A DNA stretch of 64,000 bases from Pseudomonas sp. K2I15. GTDB taxonomy: Bacteria; Pseudomonadota; Gammaproteobacteria; Pseudomonadales; Pseudomonadaceae. The stretch spans positions 1 to 64,000 of the forward strand of contig NZ_NIXO01000012.1 of assembly GCF_002204795.1 (NCBI RefSeq). Direction: 5' to 3'. A program made the position numbers and the translations under genes. How positions within the stretch are numbered: the first letter of the stretch is position 1; every line of letters starts with the position of its first letter. Shown here in pieces: positions 54,494 to 63,570 of the stretch. The notes below the pieces were generated by a model. The model made no database searches. It saw only the letters and a program-made list of their open reading frames with translations, and was not told where the DNA came from.

Positions 54494-55693
54494 ATGTCGC
54501 TTACCGCCAAACCACTTGCCGGCCTGAAAGTCATCGAACTCGGCACCCTGATCGCCGGCCCGTTCGCGTCCCGCATTTGCGCCGAGTTCGGTGCCGAGGT
54601 GATCAAGGTCGAGTCCCCGGATGGCGGCGACCCGCTGCGCAAGTGGCGCAAGCTGTATGAAGGCACCTCGCTGTGGTGGTTTGTGCAGGCGCGCAACAAA
54701 AAGTCCCTGACCCTGAACCTGAAACACCCGGACGGCCTGGCGATTCTCAAGCAACTGTTGGCGGACGCCGACATCCTGATCGAGAACTTTCGCCCTGGCG
54801 TGCTGGAAAAGCTCGGCCTGAGCTGGGAAACCTTGCACGCCCTGAACCCGAAGCTGGTGATGGTGCGGCTCTCGGGCTTTGGCCAGACCGGGCCGATGAA
54901 GGACCAGCCAGGGTTTGGCGCGGTGGGCGAGTCCATGGGTGGCCTGCGTTACATCACCGGTTTCGAGGATCGCCCGCCGGTGCGCACCGGGATTTCCATC
55001 GGCGACTCGATCGCGGCGCTGTGGGCGGTGATTGGTGCGCTGATGGCCTTGCGTCATCGCGAAGTGAATGGCGGGCTTGGCCAGGTCGTGGATGTGGCGC
55101 TGTATGAGGCGATCTTCGCGATGATGGAGAGCATGATCCCGGAGTTCGACGTATTCGGTTTTATCCGCGAGCGCACCGGCAACATCATGCCCGGTATCAC
55201 GCCCTCCTCTATCCACACCAGCCAGGATGGCAAACATGTGCAGATTGGCGCCAATGGCGATGCGATCTTCAAGCGCTTCATGTCGGCCATTGGTCGGGAG
55301 GACCTGGCCAATGACCCGGAACTGGCGAGTAACGATGGCCGAGACAACCGCCGTGATGAGTTGTACGGGGTGATTGATCGGTGGGTGAATTCGCTGCCGC
55401 TGAATCAGGTGGTAGAGCAACTGAATAAGGCCGAAGTGCCCGCCAGCCGGATCTACAGCGCCGAAGACATGCTGGGAGACCCGCAGTTTCTCGCCCGCGA
55501 GATGTTCCTCAGCGCGCAGCTCCCCGGCGGTAAGGACTTCAAGATGCCGGGCATCGTGCCCAAACTTTCAGACACGCCAGGCAGTTGTGAGTGGGTGGGC
55601 CCCCAGTTGGGTGAACACAACGGCGTGCTGCTCAACGAACTGGGCTACGACACGGCGGCCGTAAAACGCCTGCGTGAGGATGGCGCGATCTGA
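54494..55693 (+). CDS. class III CoA transferase (CaiB/BaiF family)
   Basis: A 399-residue family III CoA-transferase. N-terminal AGLKVIELGTLIAGPFA and GDPLRKWR are family hallmarks, and D171 (in GISIGDSIAALWA) is the likely acyl-anhydride Asp. Known members move CoA between carboxylic acids such as formate/oxalate, carnitine or succinate; the pair used here is unknown. ATG 54494 has AAAGGA seven bases upstream. Its stop shares one base with the next gene's ATG (TGATG), so the two are co-translated. Confidence 0.93.
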   Translation: MSLTAKPLAGLKVIELGTLIAGPFASRICAEFGAEVIKVESPDGGDPLRKWRKLYEGTSLWWFVQARNKKSLTLNLKHPDGLAILKQLLADADILIENFRPGVLEKLGLSWETLHALNPKLVMVRLSGFGQTGPMKDQPGFGAVGESMGGLRYITGFEDRPPVRTGISIGDSIAALWAVIGALMALRHREVNGGLGQVVDVALYEAIFAMMESMIPEFDVFGFIRERTGNIMPGITPSSIHTSQDGKHVQIGANGDAIFKRFMSAIGREDLANDPELASNDGRDNRRDELYGVIDRWVNSLPLNQVVEQLNKAEVPASRIYSAEDMLGDPQFLAREMFLSAQLPGGKDFKMPGIVPKLSDTPGSCEWVGPQLGEHNGVLLNELGYDTAAVKRLREDGAI

Positions 55694-56571
55694 TGGCCCG
55701 GCGCTTCATCATTCGACTCTGCCTCCTGGGTTCACTGCTCGTGGGGTGGCCGCTGTCGAGCCAGGCCCAGGAAACCTTGATCTGGCTATTACGTGACCTG
55801 CCGCCGGTAACGATTTTCGATGGCCCACAAAAAGGCCAGGGCGTGCTCGACCAACTGCTGCCAATACTCGCCGAGCGCATGCCGGAGTATCGGCACCAGA
55901 TCCTCCACGTAAACCGCGCACGCGGCATGCAAATGCTCAGCGACCCCAGCACGCTTACCTGCGACCCGTCCCTGCTGTGGACAGCGGAACGCGCGAAAAC
56001 CATCGTATTTTCCGCCCAGGCCTTTGCGTCACTGACTAATGGGGTGACGATCCGCCAAAGTGAACGGGCGGCGCTGGCGCCGTTTGTGGTGGGTGGCATG
56101 TTTGACCTGGAGGCGTTTTTGAATGCGCGGGATGCGCGCCTTGGCATCATCGCCGAGCGCAGCTATGGCGCCATCATCGATGAATCGCTGACCCACGCCA
56201 GTGCTCACAAGCTGGCGCCGCACTATGGCAATGACGCCCTCGGCAGCCTGCTGCAAATGCAACGCAAAGGCCGGCTGGAGGCGGTGCTGGGTTATTGGAC
56301 AGAAGTCCGCTATCAGGCGCTGCAACAGGACATCGATCCCCAGGACCTGATCTTCTACCCCATCAAAGGCACCCCGCCCTATCAGCTGACCCGTATTGCC
56401 TGCACGGACAACGCACCAGGCCGCAAGGCCATCGAGCGGATCAATCAGGTGCTGCACGAGATCCCGCAGGAGCAACTGCGACAGTCCTACGCCTCATGGC
56501 TCGACCCGGTCATGCGTGAGCAATACCTGAAAGACAACCCGAGGTTTTTCCAGGATGCCCCCAGCCCATGA
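55693..56571 (+). CDS. periplasmic substrate-binding-like protein (TIGR02285 type)
   Basis: A 292-residue secreted protein. The signal peptide has core LCLLGSLLVGWPL, cleavage before QETLIWL. A SBP_bac_3-like periplasmic-binding fold follows (VNRARGMQMLSDP, LGIIAERSYGAIID, LEAVLGYWTEVRYQAL). It resembles a family annotated TIGR02285 that lacks an obvious transporter partner. It is translationally coupled to the CoA transferase; the reason for the pairing is unclear. Confidence 0.85.
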   Translation: MARRFIIRLCLLGSLLVGWPLSSQAQETLIWLLRDLPPVTIFDGPQKGQGVLDQLLPILAERMPEYRHQILHVNRARGMQMLSDPSTLTCDPSLLWTAERAKTIVFSAQAFASLTNGVTIRQSERAALAPFVVGGMFDLEAFLNARDARLGIIAERSYGAIIDESLTHASAHKLAPHYGNDALGSLLQMQRKGRLEAVLGYWTEVRYQALQQDIDPQDLIFYPIKGTPPYQLTRIACTDNAPGRKAIERINQVLHEIPQEQLRQSYASWLDPVMREQYLKDNPRFFQDAPSP

Positions 56572-56590
56572 CAAATCGCGGGCAAAAAGA

Positions 56591-56622
56591 AACCCCGAGC
56601 AGTGGGGAGACAACTCGGGGTT
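56591..56622 (+). terminator. terminator-like hairpin after the periplasmic protein gene
   Basis: A nine-base stem aaccccgag / ctcggggtt with loop of 14 bases and only a weak T-run (ttaat). Confidence 0.55.
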
Positions 56623-56742
56623 AATAAGGGCCTATAAAGACCAGTAACAACGAGCCACAAGCACCGGAGCACAATGCTTGATCTCGCTGTTACAAAATCT
56701 GACTCGCCTTACCGTAGGAAGGTTCCCAACAAAAATAAATCT

Positions 56743-57027
56743 TCATGCGCGAGCAATCGGCCGAGTCAGGGCCGCGTTGCGCAGCGCCACTATGACCGAG
56801 GGTTCCAGACGCCCTTCGGCAATCATCAGGTCGCGGTGCAAACAGTCCACCACATCCACCAATGCACGCTTGTCGGTCAATTGCGCCTGGTCGACCTCAC
56901 GCTCGACCACAATGGCACCGGCCGGATTCTTTACGGTTACCAGGCATTCGCCCTGCACACCCGAGGGGGTCAGCGTGACCTGATAAGGGCTCAGTGCTTC
57001 ACCGAGCAATAGGCTGATACTTTCCAT
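56743..57027 (-). CDS. DUF3509 family protein, 94 aa
   Basis: A 94-residue small soluble protein with the Pseudomonas-restricted DUF3509 pattern (MESISLLLGEALSPYQVTL; VTVKNPAGAIVVEREV; LVDVVDCLHRDLMIAEG). The function is unknown. ATG 57027 is used; GTG codons just upstream (57039 and 57036) are alternatives, and the ribosome-binding signal is ambiguous. Confidence 0.75.
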   Translation of the reverse strand: MESISLLLGEALSPYQVTLTPSGVQGECLVTVKNPAGAIVVEREVDQAQLTDKRALVDVVDCLHRDLMIAEGRLEPSVIVALRNAALTRPIARA

Positions 57028-57317
57028 CTCGATCACCACTCAATAGTTCGGGAACAATCGTGTAAACGGGAGCTGCATCTATCCTAAATGACTATTTGCG
57101 TCGTAGGAAAGTTCGCTTTTTCGTCTTTCAAGGGTTGCCGGGGATGACGTGACCAGCATGCGCTTGCAACATGACAACCAAAAAACGGCGGCACATAACT
57201 GCTTACTCAACGGGTGGTTGTTTTGGCGCTGGTGCCGCGGGTGAATCCTATACTCGGTGATGCTGCCGTGCAGCAAGAGCGCATATCAAAAGGCCCCCAA
57301 TTCGAAGGATGAAGACG

Positions 57318-57518
57318 ATGCTGGAACACAACCAAGAGCAGGCTGCATTGGAAAAGATTCACGCCGATATATCACGCATCTATGCAGAGCAGCGCAAACT
57401 CAACGCCGAAGCTCACAAGATTACCCTCGAGAATTTCTGGTACCCCATGGGCATCGTCCTGGGCATGTTTACGGCGATCGGCACCATAATGGCCCTGGCG
57501 CACAAATTACTCGCGTAA
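57318..57518 (+). CDS. small single-span membrane protein, 66 aa
   Basis: A 66-residue protein. N-terminal charged helix (LEKIHADISRIYAEQRKLNAE) likely forms a coiled coil, followed by one membrane segment (about 39-62, WYPMGIVLGMFTAIGTIMALA). ATG 57318 has AAGGA eight bases upstream; an ATG at 57309 overlaps that site, so it is less likely. It reads towards a shared terminator with thrC. No function is known. Confidence 0.75.
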   Translation: MLEHNQEQAALEKIHADISRIYAEQRKLNAEAHKITLENFWYPMGIVLGMFTAIGTIMALAHKLLA

Positions 57519-57548
57519 ACGATTGCTCCGACGGGGCCTGCCAGAAAC

Positions 57549-57589
57549 GAAAAACGCCGCTCACCCAAGGATGGGAAAGCGGCGTTTTT
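57549..57589. terminator. bidirectional terminator between the small membrane protein and thrC
   Basis: Stem aaaaacgccgct / agcggcgttttt with T-runs on both strands, between the convergent stops at 57518 and 57618. Confidence 0.88.
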
Positions 57590-57617
57590 GTGTGCGCCGA
57601 AGCGCCAGCAGTTTGCC

Positions 57618-59027
57618 TTACAGCGGCTTACCACGATTCCCATGCTGGCTGACAAACGCCTGCACAGCTTTCAGGTCATTGGCCAACACCGTGCAACGCT
57701 CTTCACGTTCAAACAGGTCGGTGAGGTGAGGCGGTAATTCCAGCGCCTTGCCAACGCCCGCCTTCTCTACCGCTTCCGGGAATTTGACCGGGTGCGCGGT
57801 GCCGAGGATCACCATCGGGATGTCCAGGCTGCGACGGCATTCGCGCGCGGCCTTCACGCCAATGGCAGTGTGCGGGTCCAGCAGTTCGCCCGTCTGGGCG
57901 TAGACTTCGGCGATGGTCTCGCAGGTTTGTGCATCGTCCACGGCCAGGGAGTCGAACAGCTTGCGGGTTTCGGTCCAGCGCTCTTGCTCGACGCTGAAAC
58001 CGCCACCTTGCTTGAAGGTATCCATCAGGCCGGCCAGGGCCGCGCCATTACGACCGTGCATGTCGAACAGCAGGCGTTCGAAGTTCGACGACACCATGAT
58101 GTCCATCGACGGCGACAGCGTGGCGTGCAGGGTTTCCTTGACGTACTGGTTGCCGCTCATGAAGCGGTGCAGGATGTCGTTGCGGTTGGTGGCGACGATC
58201 AACTGGTTGATCGGCAGGCCCATGTTGCGTGCCAGGTAACCAGCGAAGATGTCGCCGAAGTTGCCGGTTGGCACCGAGAACGACACCGAACGCGCCGGGC
58301 CGCCCAACTGCAGGGCTGCGTGAAAGTAGTAGACGATCTGGGCCATGATCCGCGCCCAGTTGATCGAGTTTACGGCTACCAGGCGCGTGCCTTTGAGGAA
58401 GCTCTGGTCGGCAAAGCTCGCCTTGACCATTTCCTGGCAGTCATCGAAGTTGCCTTCGATGGCGATGTTGTGGATGTTCTCGCCGAAGATGGTGGTCATC
58501 TGGCGGCGCTGCACTTCCGACACGCGGTTGTGCGGGTGCAGGATGAAGATGTCGACGTTTTCGCAGTGCTTGCAACCTTCGATCGCCGCCGAGCCGGTAT
58601 CACCGGAGGTGGCGCCGATGATCACCACGCGCTCACCGCGTTTTTCCAGCACGTAGTCGAGCAGACGACCCAGCAGTTGCAGGGCAAAATCCTTGAACGC
58701 CAGGGTCGGGCCGTGGAACAGTTCCAGGACCCACTCGTTGCCGTTCAGCTGGCGCAACGGGGCGATGGCGCTGTGGGAGAACACGCCGTACGTCTCTTCC
58801 AGAATCTTTTTGAAATCCGCATCAGGGATGCTGCCGGTGACGAACGGGCGCATGACCCGGAACGCCAGTTCGTGGTACGGCAGGCCGGCCCAGGAAGCAA
58901 TTTCTTCCTGGGTGAAGCGTGGCAGGTTTTCCGGCACGTACAGGCCGCCGTCAGTGGCCAGACCGGCCAGCAAGACGTCTTCGAAATTCAGGGCCGGTGC
59001 CTGGCCGCGGGTGCTGATATAACGCAT
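57618..59027 (-). CDS. thrC: threonine synthase
   Basis: A 469-residue PLP enzyme that turns O-phospho-homoserine into threonine. N-terminal MRYISTRGQAPALNF and GLYVPENLPRF are typical; PLP lysine lies in GPTLAFKDFALQLL; the phosphate-binding loop is ATSGDTGSAA. ATG 59027 has AGAGGAG upstream. It is 67 bp downstream of hom and co-transcribed with it. Confidence 0.97.
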   Translation of the reverse strand: MRYISTRGQAPALNFEDVLLAGLATDGGLYVPENLPRFTQEEIASWAGLPYHELAFRVMRPFVTGSIPDADFKKILEETYGVFSHSAIAPLRQLNGNEWVLELFHGPTLAFKDFALQLLGRLLDYVLEKRGERVVIIGATSGDTGSAAIEGCKHCENVDIFILHPHNRVSEVQRRQMTTIFGENIHNIAIEGNFDDCQEMVKASFADQSFLKGTRLVAVNSINWARIMAQIVYYFHAALQLGGPARSVSFSVPTGNFGDIFAGYLARNMGLPINQLIVATNRNDILHRFMSGNQYVKETLHATLSPSMDIMVSSNFERLLFDMHGRNGAALAGLMDTFKQGGGFSVEQERWTETRKLFDSLAVDDAQTCETIAEVYAQTGELLDPHTAIGVKAARECRRSLDIPMVILGTAHPVKFPEAVEKAGVGKALELPPHLTDLFEREERCTVLANDLKAVQAFVSQHGNRGKPL

Positions 59028-59094
59028 GACTGGCTCCTCTAGAGCATGCTTGAACAAGGGCCGCCGAACGTGTGGGGCCCTTGGCGCAAAACGA

Positions 59095-60399
59095 TTAGTT
59101 CAGGTGTTCGACGCGAATCCGCACCACCGGCCCAACCACGCCCTGCAACGCTTCAAGCGCGGCGATGGCATCGTTGATGTGCTGTTCCAGCACGCGGTGG
59201 GTCAGCAGGATCATGGGCACCAGGCCGTCTTGTTCTTCGACTTCCTTCTGCATGATCGATTCAATGTTGATGCCGCGCTCCGACAGGATACTGGCCACCT
59301 GGGCCAACACGCCCGGGTGATCCTTGGCCTGGATGCGCAGGTAGTAGGCACTTTCGCAGGCTTCGATCGGCAGGATCGGGTGGGCCGACAGCGAATCCGG
59401 CTGGAAGGCCAGGTGCGGTACGCGGTTTTCCGGGTCGCTGGTCATGGCGCGAACCACGTCCACCAGGTCGGCGATCACCGACGAAGCGGTTGGCTCCATG
59501 CCGGCGCCGGCGCCGTAGAACAGGGTCGAACCGGCAGCGTCACCGTTGACCATCACGGCGTTCATCACGCCATTGACGTTGGCGATCAGGCGGTCGGCCG
59601 GAATCAGCGTCGGGTGCACACGCAGTTCGATACCGGCCGGGGTGCTGCGCGCAACACCGAGGTGCTTGATGCGGTAGCCCAGGGCTTCGGCGTAGTTCAC
59701 GTCGGCGGTGGTCAGTTTGGTGATGCCTTCGGTGTAGGCTTTGTCGAACTGCAGCGGGATACCAAAGGCGATGGACGCCAGGATGGTCAGCTTGTGAGCT
59801 GCGTCGATGCCTTCGACGTCGAAGGTCGGATCGGCTTCGGCGTACCCCAGGGCCTGGGCTTCGGCCAGCACGTCTTCGAAGGTACGGCCCTTCTCGCGCA
59901 TCTCGGTGAGGATGAAGTTACCGGTGCCATTGATGATCCCGGCCACCCAGTTGATACGGTTGGCGGACAGGCCTTCACGGATCGCCTTGATCACCGGGAT
60001 GCCACCAGCTACCGCAGCTTCGAACGCAACGATCACGCCCTTCTCGCGGGCCTTGGCGAAGATTTCGTTACCGTGCACGGCGATCAGCGCCTTGTTGGCG
60101 GTGACCACGTGCTTGCCGTTTTCGATGGCCTTGAGCACCAGTTCGCGGGCCACGGTGTAGCCGCCCACCAGCTCGATGACAATATCGATTTCAGGGTTGG
60201 TGGCGACTTCGAAGACATCGTTGGTAATCGCAATACCGGTCGTTTGGAACTGAGGCTTTGGCGTACGCGTGGCAATTTGTGCCACTTCAATCCCACGCCC
60301 TGCACGGCGGGAAATTTCTTCAGCATTACGCTGAAGTACGTTGAAGGTGCCGCCACCGACGGTCCCTAACCCACAGATGCCTACTTTGACCGGTTTCAC
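59095..60399 (-). CDS. hom: homoserine dehydrogenase
   Basis: A 434-residue NAD(P)-dependent enzyme in the aspartate pathway, giving homoserine from aspartate semialdehyde. The Rossmann motif is GICGLGTVGGG near the N-terminus, with TANKALIAVHG, GINGTGNFIL-like AGIINGTGN and a C-terminal ACT domain (about 350-430, IQAKDHPGVLAQVASIL) for threonine feedback. The GTG at 60399 has GGGAG seven bases upstream and gives the usual length; ATG 60414 would add five residues. Confidence 0.96.
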   Translation of the reverse strand: MKPVKVGICGLGTVGGGTFNVLQRNAEEISRRAGRGIEVAQIATRTPKPQFQTTGIAITNDVFEVATNPEIDIVIELVGGYTVARELVLKAIENGKHVVTANKALIAVHGNEIFAKAREKGVIVAFEAAVAGGIPVIKAIREGLSANRINWVAGIINGTGNFILTEMREKGRTFEDVLAEAQALGYAEADPTFDVEGIDAAHKLTILASIAFGIPLQFDKAYTEGITKLTTADVNYAEALGYRIKHLGVARSTPAGIELRVHPTLIPADRLIANVNGVMNAVMVNGDAAGSTLFYGAGAGMEPTASSVIADLVDVVRAMTSDPENRVPHLAFQPDSLSAHPILPIEACESAYYLRIQAKDHPGVLAQVASILSERGINIESIMQKEVEEQDGLVPMILLTHRVLEQHINDAIAALEALQGVVGPVVRIRVEHLN

Positions 60400-60417
60400 T
60401 GAAGAACTCCCCATGAA

Positions 60418-60440
60418 ACGGCCGACTCAAGGTCGGCCGT
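60418..60440 (-). promoter_or_regulatory. hairpin immediately upstream of hom
   Basis: acggccgac / gtcggccgt, nine-base stem, ending about 20 bp before the GTG start and close to the ribosome-binding site. On the minus strand it is followed by TTTC. It may be the 3' half of a tandem terminator or a leader structure. Confidence 0.45.
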
Positions 60441-60441
60441 G

Positions 60442-60464
60442 AAAACAGCCGCACAACTGCGGCT
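60442..60464 (-). terminator. terminator after dsbC
   Basis: The minus strand reads AGCCGCA-GTTG-TGCGGCT then GTTTTC, 60 bp after the dsbC stop. Confidence 0.6.
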
Positions 60465-60525
60465 CTCTATTAATGACCCGCCGAATGGTCGGCCAGTCTG
60501 ATCGTCAAAGGCTCGACGATACTGC

Positions 60526-61257
60526 TTACTTTGCGTTCAATGCCAGTTTGGCAACTTGCGGCGCAGGCTGGTAGCCCGGAATCACCTGACCGTCAGCCAA
60601 AACGATGGCCGGCGTGCCGTTCACACCAATCGACTGGCCGAGGGCGAACTGCTTGGAAACCGGGTTGGCGCATTTGGCGGCCTTGATTTCCTTGCCATCG
60701 ACCATCTTGTCCATCGCGGCTTTCTTGTCGGCCGAGCACCAGACAGCTTGCAACTGCTCGTCACCCGGCGAACCCAGGCCCTGGCGCGGGAACGCCACGT
60801 AGCGCACTTCAACGCCGAGCTTGTTCAGCTCAGGCACTTCGGCGTGCAGCTTGTGGCAGTACGGGCAGGTGGTGTCGGTGAACACGGTGATGTGGGTCTT
60901 GGTCTCGCCAATGGCCGGGTAAACCACGGTTTCAGCAACTGGAATGCCATTGATCAGCTTGGACACGCCCAGGCGCTCGGCTTTCTCGGTGAGGTTGACC
61001 GGTTTGCCGTCTTTCAACTGGAACAGGTAGCCCTGGACGATGTACTGGCCATCGGCGCTGGCATACAGCACGCGGCTGCCCTTGAGCTTGACTTCATACA
61101 GGCCGGCCATCGGGCTGGCGCTGATGCTTTCAATCGGGGTGTCGAGCTGGAGGGCTTCCAGGCTCTTGCGGATTGTCTTCTCTGCGGCGTCGTCGGCGAC
61201 GGCAAAGGTTGAGACCAACGCAATGGCTGCGATGGCAAAAATCTGGGTCAAGCGCAT
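60526..61257 (-). CDS. dsbC: thiol:disulfide interchange protein DsbC
   Basis: A 243-residue periplasmic disulfide isomerase. The signal peptide has core AIAAIALVSTFAV with cleavage before DDAAEK. An N-terminal dimerisation domain precedes the thioredoxin-like domain with active site C131-PY-C134, and a second Cys pair in VWCSADKKA and AAKCANP. ATG 61257 has AGGAG six bases upstream. It sits between xerD and hom. Confidence 0.96.
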   Translation of the reverse strand: MRLTQIFAIAAIALVSTFAVADDAAEKTIRKSLEALQLDTPIESISASPMAGLYEVKLKGSRVLYASADGQYIVQGYLFQLKDGKPVNLTEKAERLGVSKLINGIPVAETVVYPAIGETKTHITVFTDTTCPYCHKLHAEVPELNKLGVEVRYVAFPRQGLGSPGDEQLQAVWCSADKKAAMDKMVDGKEIKAAKCANPVSKQFALGQSIGVNGTPAIVLADGQVIPGYQPAPQVAKLALNAK

Positions 61258-61411
61258 GGGAACTCCTGAAGGCAGATGCAGGGACGGGAGCAGGAACACC
61301 GATCTTCAAACACGGGTTTGGGCCGTCCCCTTTGCGAACCGGCAAAGCCTACCACAGTTGGGCCGCAGGGCAGCCAGTCGCGGGGAAATTGGGCTTTTTC
61401 CGGTGTGATTT

Positions 61412-62308
61412 TCATCCGCGGGGATGGTGCTTGGCGTGCATCTCCTGCAAACGTGCCCGCGCCACGTGGGTGTAGATCTGGGTGGTGGATAAGTCACTGT
61501 GGCCCAGGAGCATTTGCACCACGCGCAAATCCGCGCCGTGGTTGAGCAAATGCGTGGCGAAAGCGTGGCGCAGCGTGTGGGGCGACAGCGACTTACCAAT
61601 GCCGGCGACCTTGGCCTGGTGCTTGATGCGATACCAGAAGGTCTGGCGAGTCATCTGCTCACCGCGCTGGCTGGGGAACAGCACATCGCTGGGCCGACCA
61701 TTGAGCAACTCGCTGCGGGCGTCGCGCATGTAGCGCTCGATCCACACAATCGCCTCTTCACCCATGGGCACCAGGCGCTCCTTGCTGCCCTTGCCCATCA
61801 CCCGCAATACGCCCTGGCGCAGGTTGACCTGTTCCAGGGTCAGGCTAATCAACTCGGTGACGCGCAGGCCGCAGGCATACAGCACCTCCAGCATGGCGCG
61901 GTCGCGCTGGCCGATGGCTTCGCTCAGGTCGGGTGCGGCCAACAAGGCTTCGACGTCGGCTTCCGACAGGGATTTGGGCAATGGCCGGCCCAGCTGCGGC
62001 ATGTCGATTTGCAGGGTGGGGTCGATAGCGATCAGCTTTTCCCGCAGCAGGTAGCGATAAAAGCCACGTACACCCGAGAGAAAACGCGCAGTGGAGCGGG
62101 GTTTGTAGTTTTGCTCAAGGCGCCAGGACAAATGGTCGAGGATCAACTCGCGACCGGCGTTGAGCAGTTCGAGGTTTTTCTCCTGCAGCCAGCCATTGAA
62201 CAACGCCAGGTCGCTGCGATAGGCCTGGCGGGTGTTGTCCGACAGGCCTTTTTCCAGCCACAGGGCGTCCAGGAAGCGGTCTATCTGGGGGTGATCGATG
62301 GCGGGCAT
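61412..62308 (-). CDS. xerD: tyrosine recombinase XerD
   Basis: A 298-residue site-specific recombinase acting with XerC at dif to resolve chromosome dimers. Catalytic residues visible are R149 (ACGLRVTEL), H244-xx-R247 (HTLRHAF), H270 (LLGHSD) and nucleophile Y279 (QIYTHV); an N-terminal SAM-like domain covers about 1-100. It follows the rplS operon on the same strand, and dsbC is downstream, as in P. aeruginosa. Confidence 0.96.
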   Translation of the reverse strand: MPAIDHPQIDRFLDALWLEKGLSDNTRQAYRSDLALFNGWLQEKNLELLNAGRELILDHLSWRLEQNYKPRSTARFLSGVRGFYRYLLREKLIAIDPTLQIDMPQLGRPLPKSLSEADVEALLAAPDLSEAIGQRDRAMLEVLYACGLRVTELISLTLEQVNLRQGVLRVMGKGSKERLVPMGEEAIVWIERYMRDARSELLNGRPSDVLFPSQRGEQMTRQTFWYRIKHQAKVAGIGKSLSPHTLRHAFATHLLNHGADLRVVQMLLGHSDLSTTQIYTHVARARLQEMHAKHHPRG

Positions 62309-62372
62309 GAGGGCTCAAGCAGGGAAAAGGTAATGTCGATAGATCCTATCGCGACTGCTCAAATCGCGGGCA

Positions 62373-62401
62373 CAAAAAAGCAGCCCGTAGGCTGCTTTTT
62401 T
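62373..62401 (-). terminator. terminator after rplS
   Basis: A stem agcagcc / ggctgct with a four-base loop and T-run TTTTTTG on the minus strand, 20 bp past the rplS stop. Confidence 0.88.
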
Positions 62402-62420
62402 CTGCATCGGGAAGCTGGAC

Positions 62421-62771
62421 TTAAGCCAGTTTTTCCTTGATGCGAGCTGCTTTACCGGACAGGTCACGCAGGTAGTACAGCTTGGCTTTACGTACGTCAC
62501 CGCGACGTTTAACGGCCATGCTGTCGATTTGCGGGCTGTAGGTCTGGAAAGTACGCTCTACGCCAACACCGTTGGAGATTTTACGAACAGTGAAAGCACT
62601 GTTCACACCACGGTTACGCTTGGCAATTACCACGCCTTCGAACGCTTGCAGACGCGAACGGTCGCCTTCCTTCACTTTCACCTGAACGACAACAGTGTCG
62701 CCCGGGGCAAAGGTAGGGATCTCTTTGGTCATCTGCTCTGCTTCGAGTGCAAGGATGATTTTGTTAGTCAT
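62421..62771 (-). CDS. rplS: 50S ribosomal protein L19
   Basis: A 116-residue ribosomal protein. Family segments are [37 protein letters not shown] and [10 protein letters not shown]. It is the last gene of the rpsP-rimM-trmD-rplS operon, 45 bp after trmD, and ends at a strong terminator. Confidence 0.98.
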   Translation of the reverse strand: MTNKIILALEAEQMTKEIPTFAPGDTVVVQVKVKEGDRSRLQAFEGVVIAKRNRGVNSAFTVRKISNGVGVERTFQTYSPQIDSMAVKRRGDVRKAKLYYLRDLSGKAARIKEKLA

Positions 62772-62816
62772 GCTGTGCTCCTAAGGTAAGTCGTCGGACC
62801 TACCATCGATACGTTG

Positions 62817-63569
62817 TTAACTATCGTCCCGCCCGAGGATGTATTCCTCGAGCAGCTTCTTCTCTTCTCCAGAAAGCGAGCGGCTTTCCAGAAGATCGGC
62901 GCGTCGTTCATAGGTCCGCCCGAGGGACTGCTGTAAACGCCAACGCCGGATGTGTGCGTGATTGCCACTTAGCAATACGTCGGGAACACGCTGATCCGCA
63001 TACACCTCCGGTCGGGTGTAGTGCGGGCAATCCAGCAAACCATCCGTGAAGGAATCTTCCTCCGCGGAGTCCGCATGCCCTAAAGCTCCAGGCAGCAGTC
63101 GTGTAACCGCATCTATCAGGACCATCGCCGGCAGCTCGCCGCCAGACAGGACATAGTCCCCAATCGACCACTCTTCATCGACATGAGCCTCAATAAAACG
63201 CTCGTCAATGCCTTCATAGCGACCGGCAATCAGGATTAACGCTTCCAGATTCGCCAACTCGCGTACCGCCGACTGATTCAGCTGACGGCCTTGAGGGGAC
63301 AGGTAAATTACCTTCGCCTTCTCCCCGGCGGCTGCCTTGGCCTGAACCAACGCATCTTCCAGGGGCTTGATCTTCATCACCATGCCCGGGCCACCGCCAA
63401 ATGGGCGATCGTCCACAGTGTGATGTCGATCCGTCGTGTAGTCTCGCGGGTTCCAACAGGTCAGCTGCAAGAGCCCCTGTTTCACCGCCCGACTGGTGAT
63501 GCCGTACTCGCTGATGGCGGAAAACATCTCGGGAAACAAACTGATCACTTCAACGCGCAGGTTAGCCAC
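62817..63569 (-). CDS. trmD: tRNA (guanine37-N1)-methyltransferase TrmD
   Basis: A 250-residue SPOUT methyltransferase that prevents frameshifting by m1G37. Knot-region motifs are [26 protein letters not shown] and [20 protein letters not shown]. The start is GTG at 63569, one base past the rimM stop (TAACGTG). It sits in its usual operon. Confidence 0.98.
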   Translation of the reverse strand: MANLRVEVISLFPEMFSAISEYGITSRAVKQGLLQLTCWNPRDYTTDRHHTVDDRPFGGGPGMVMKIKPLEDALVQAKAAAGEKAKVIYLSPQGRQLNQSAVRELANLEALILIAGRYEGIDERFIEAHVDEEWSIGDYVLSGGELPAMVLIDAVTRLLPGALGHADSAEEDSFTDGLLDCPHYTRPEVYADQRVPDVLLSGNHAHIRRWRLQQSLGRTYERRADLLESRSLSGEEKKLLEEYILGRDDS

Positions 63570-63570
63570 G

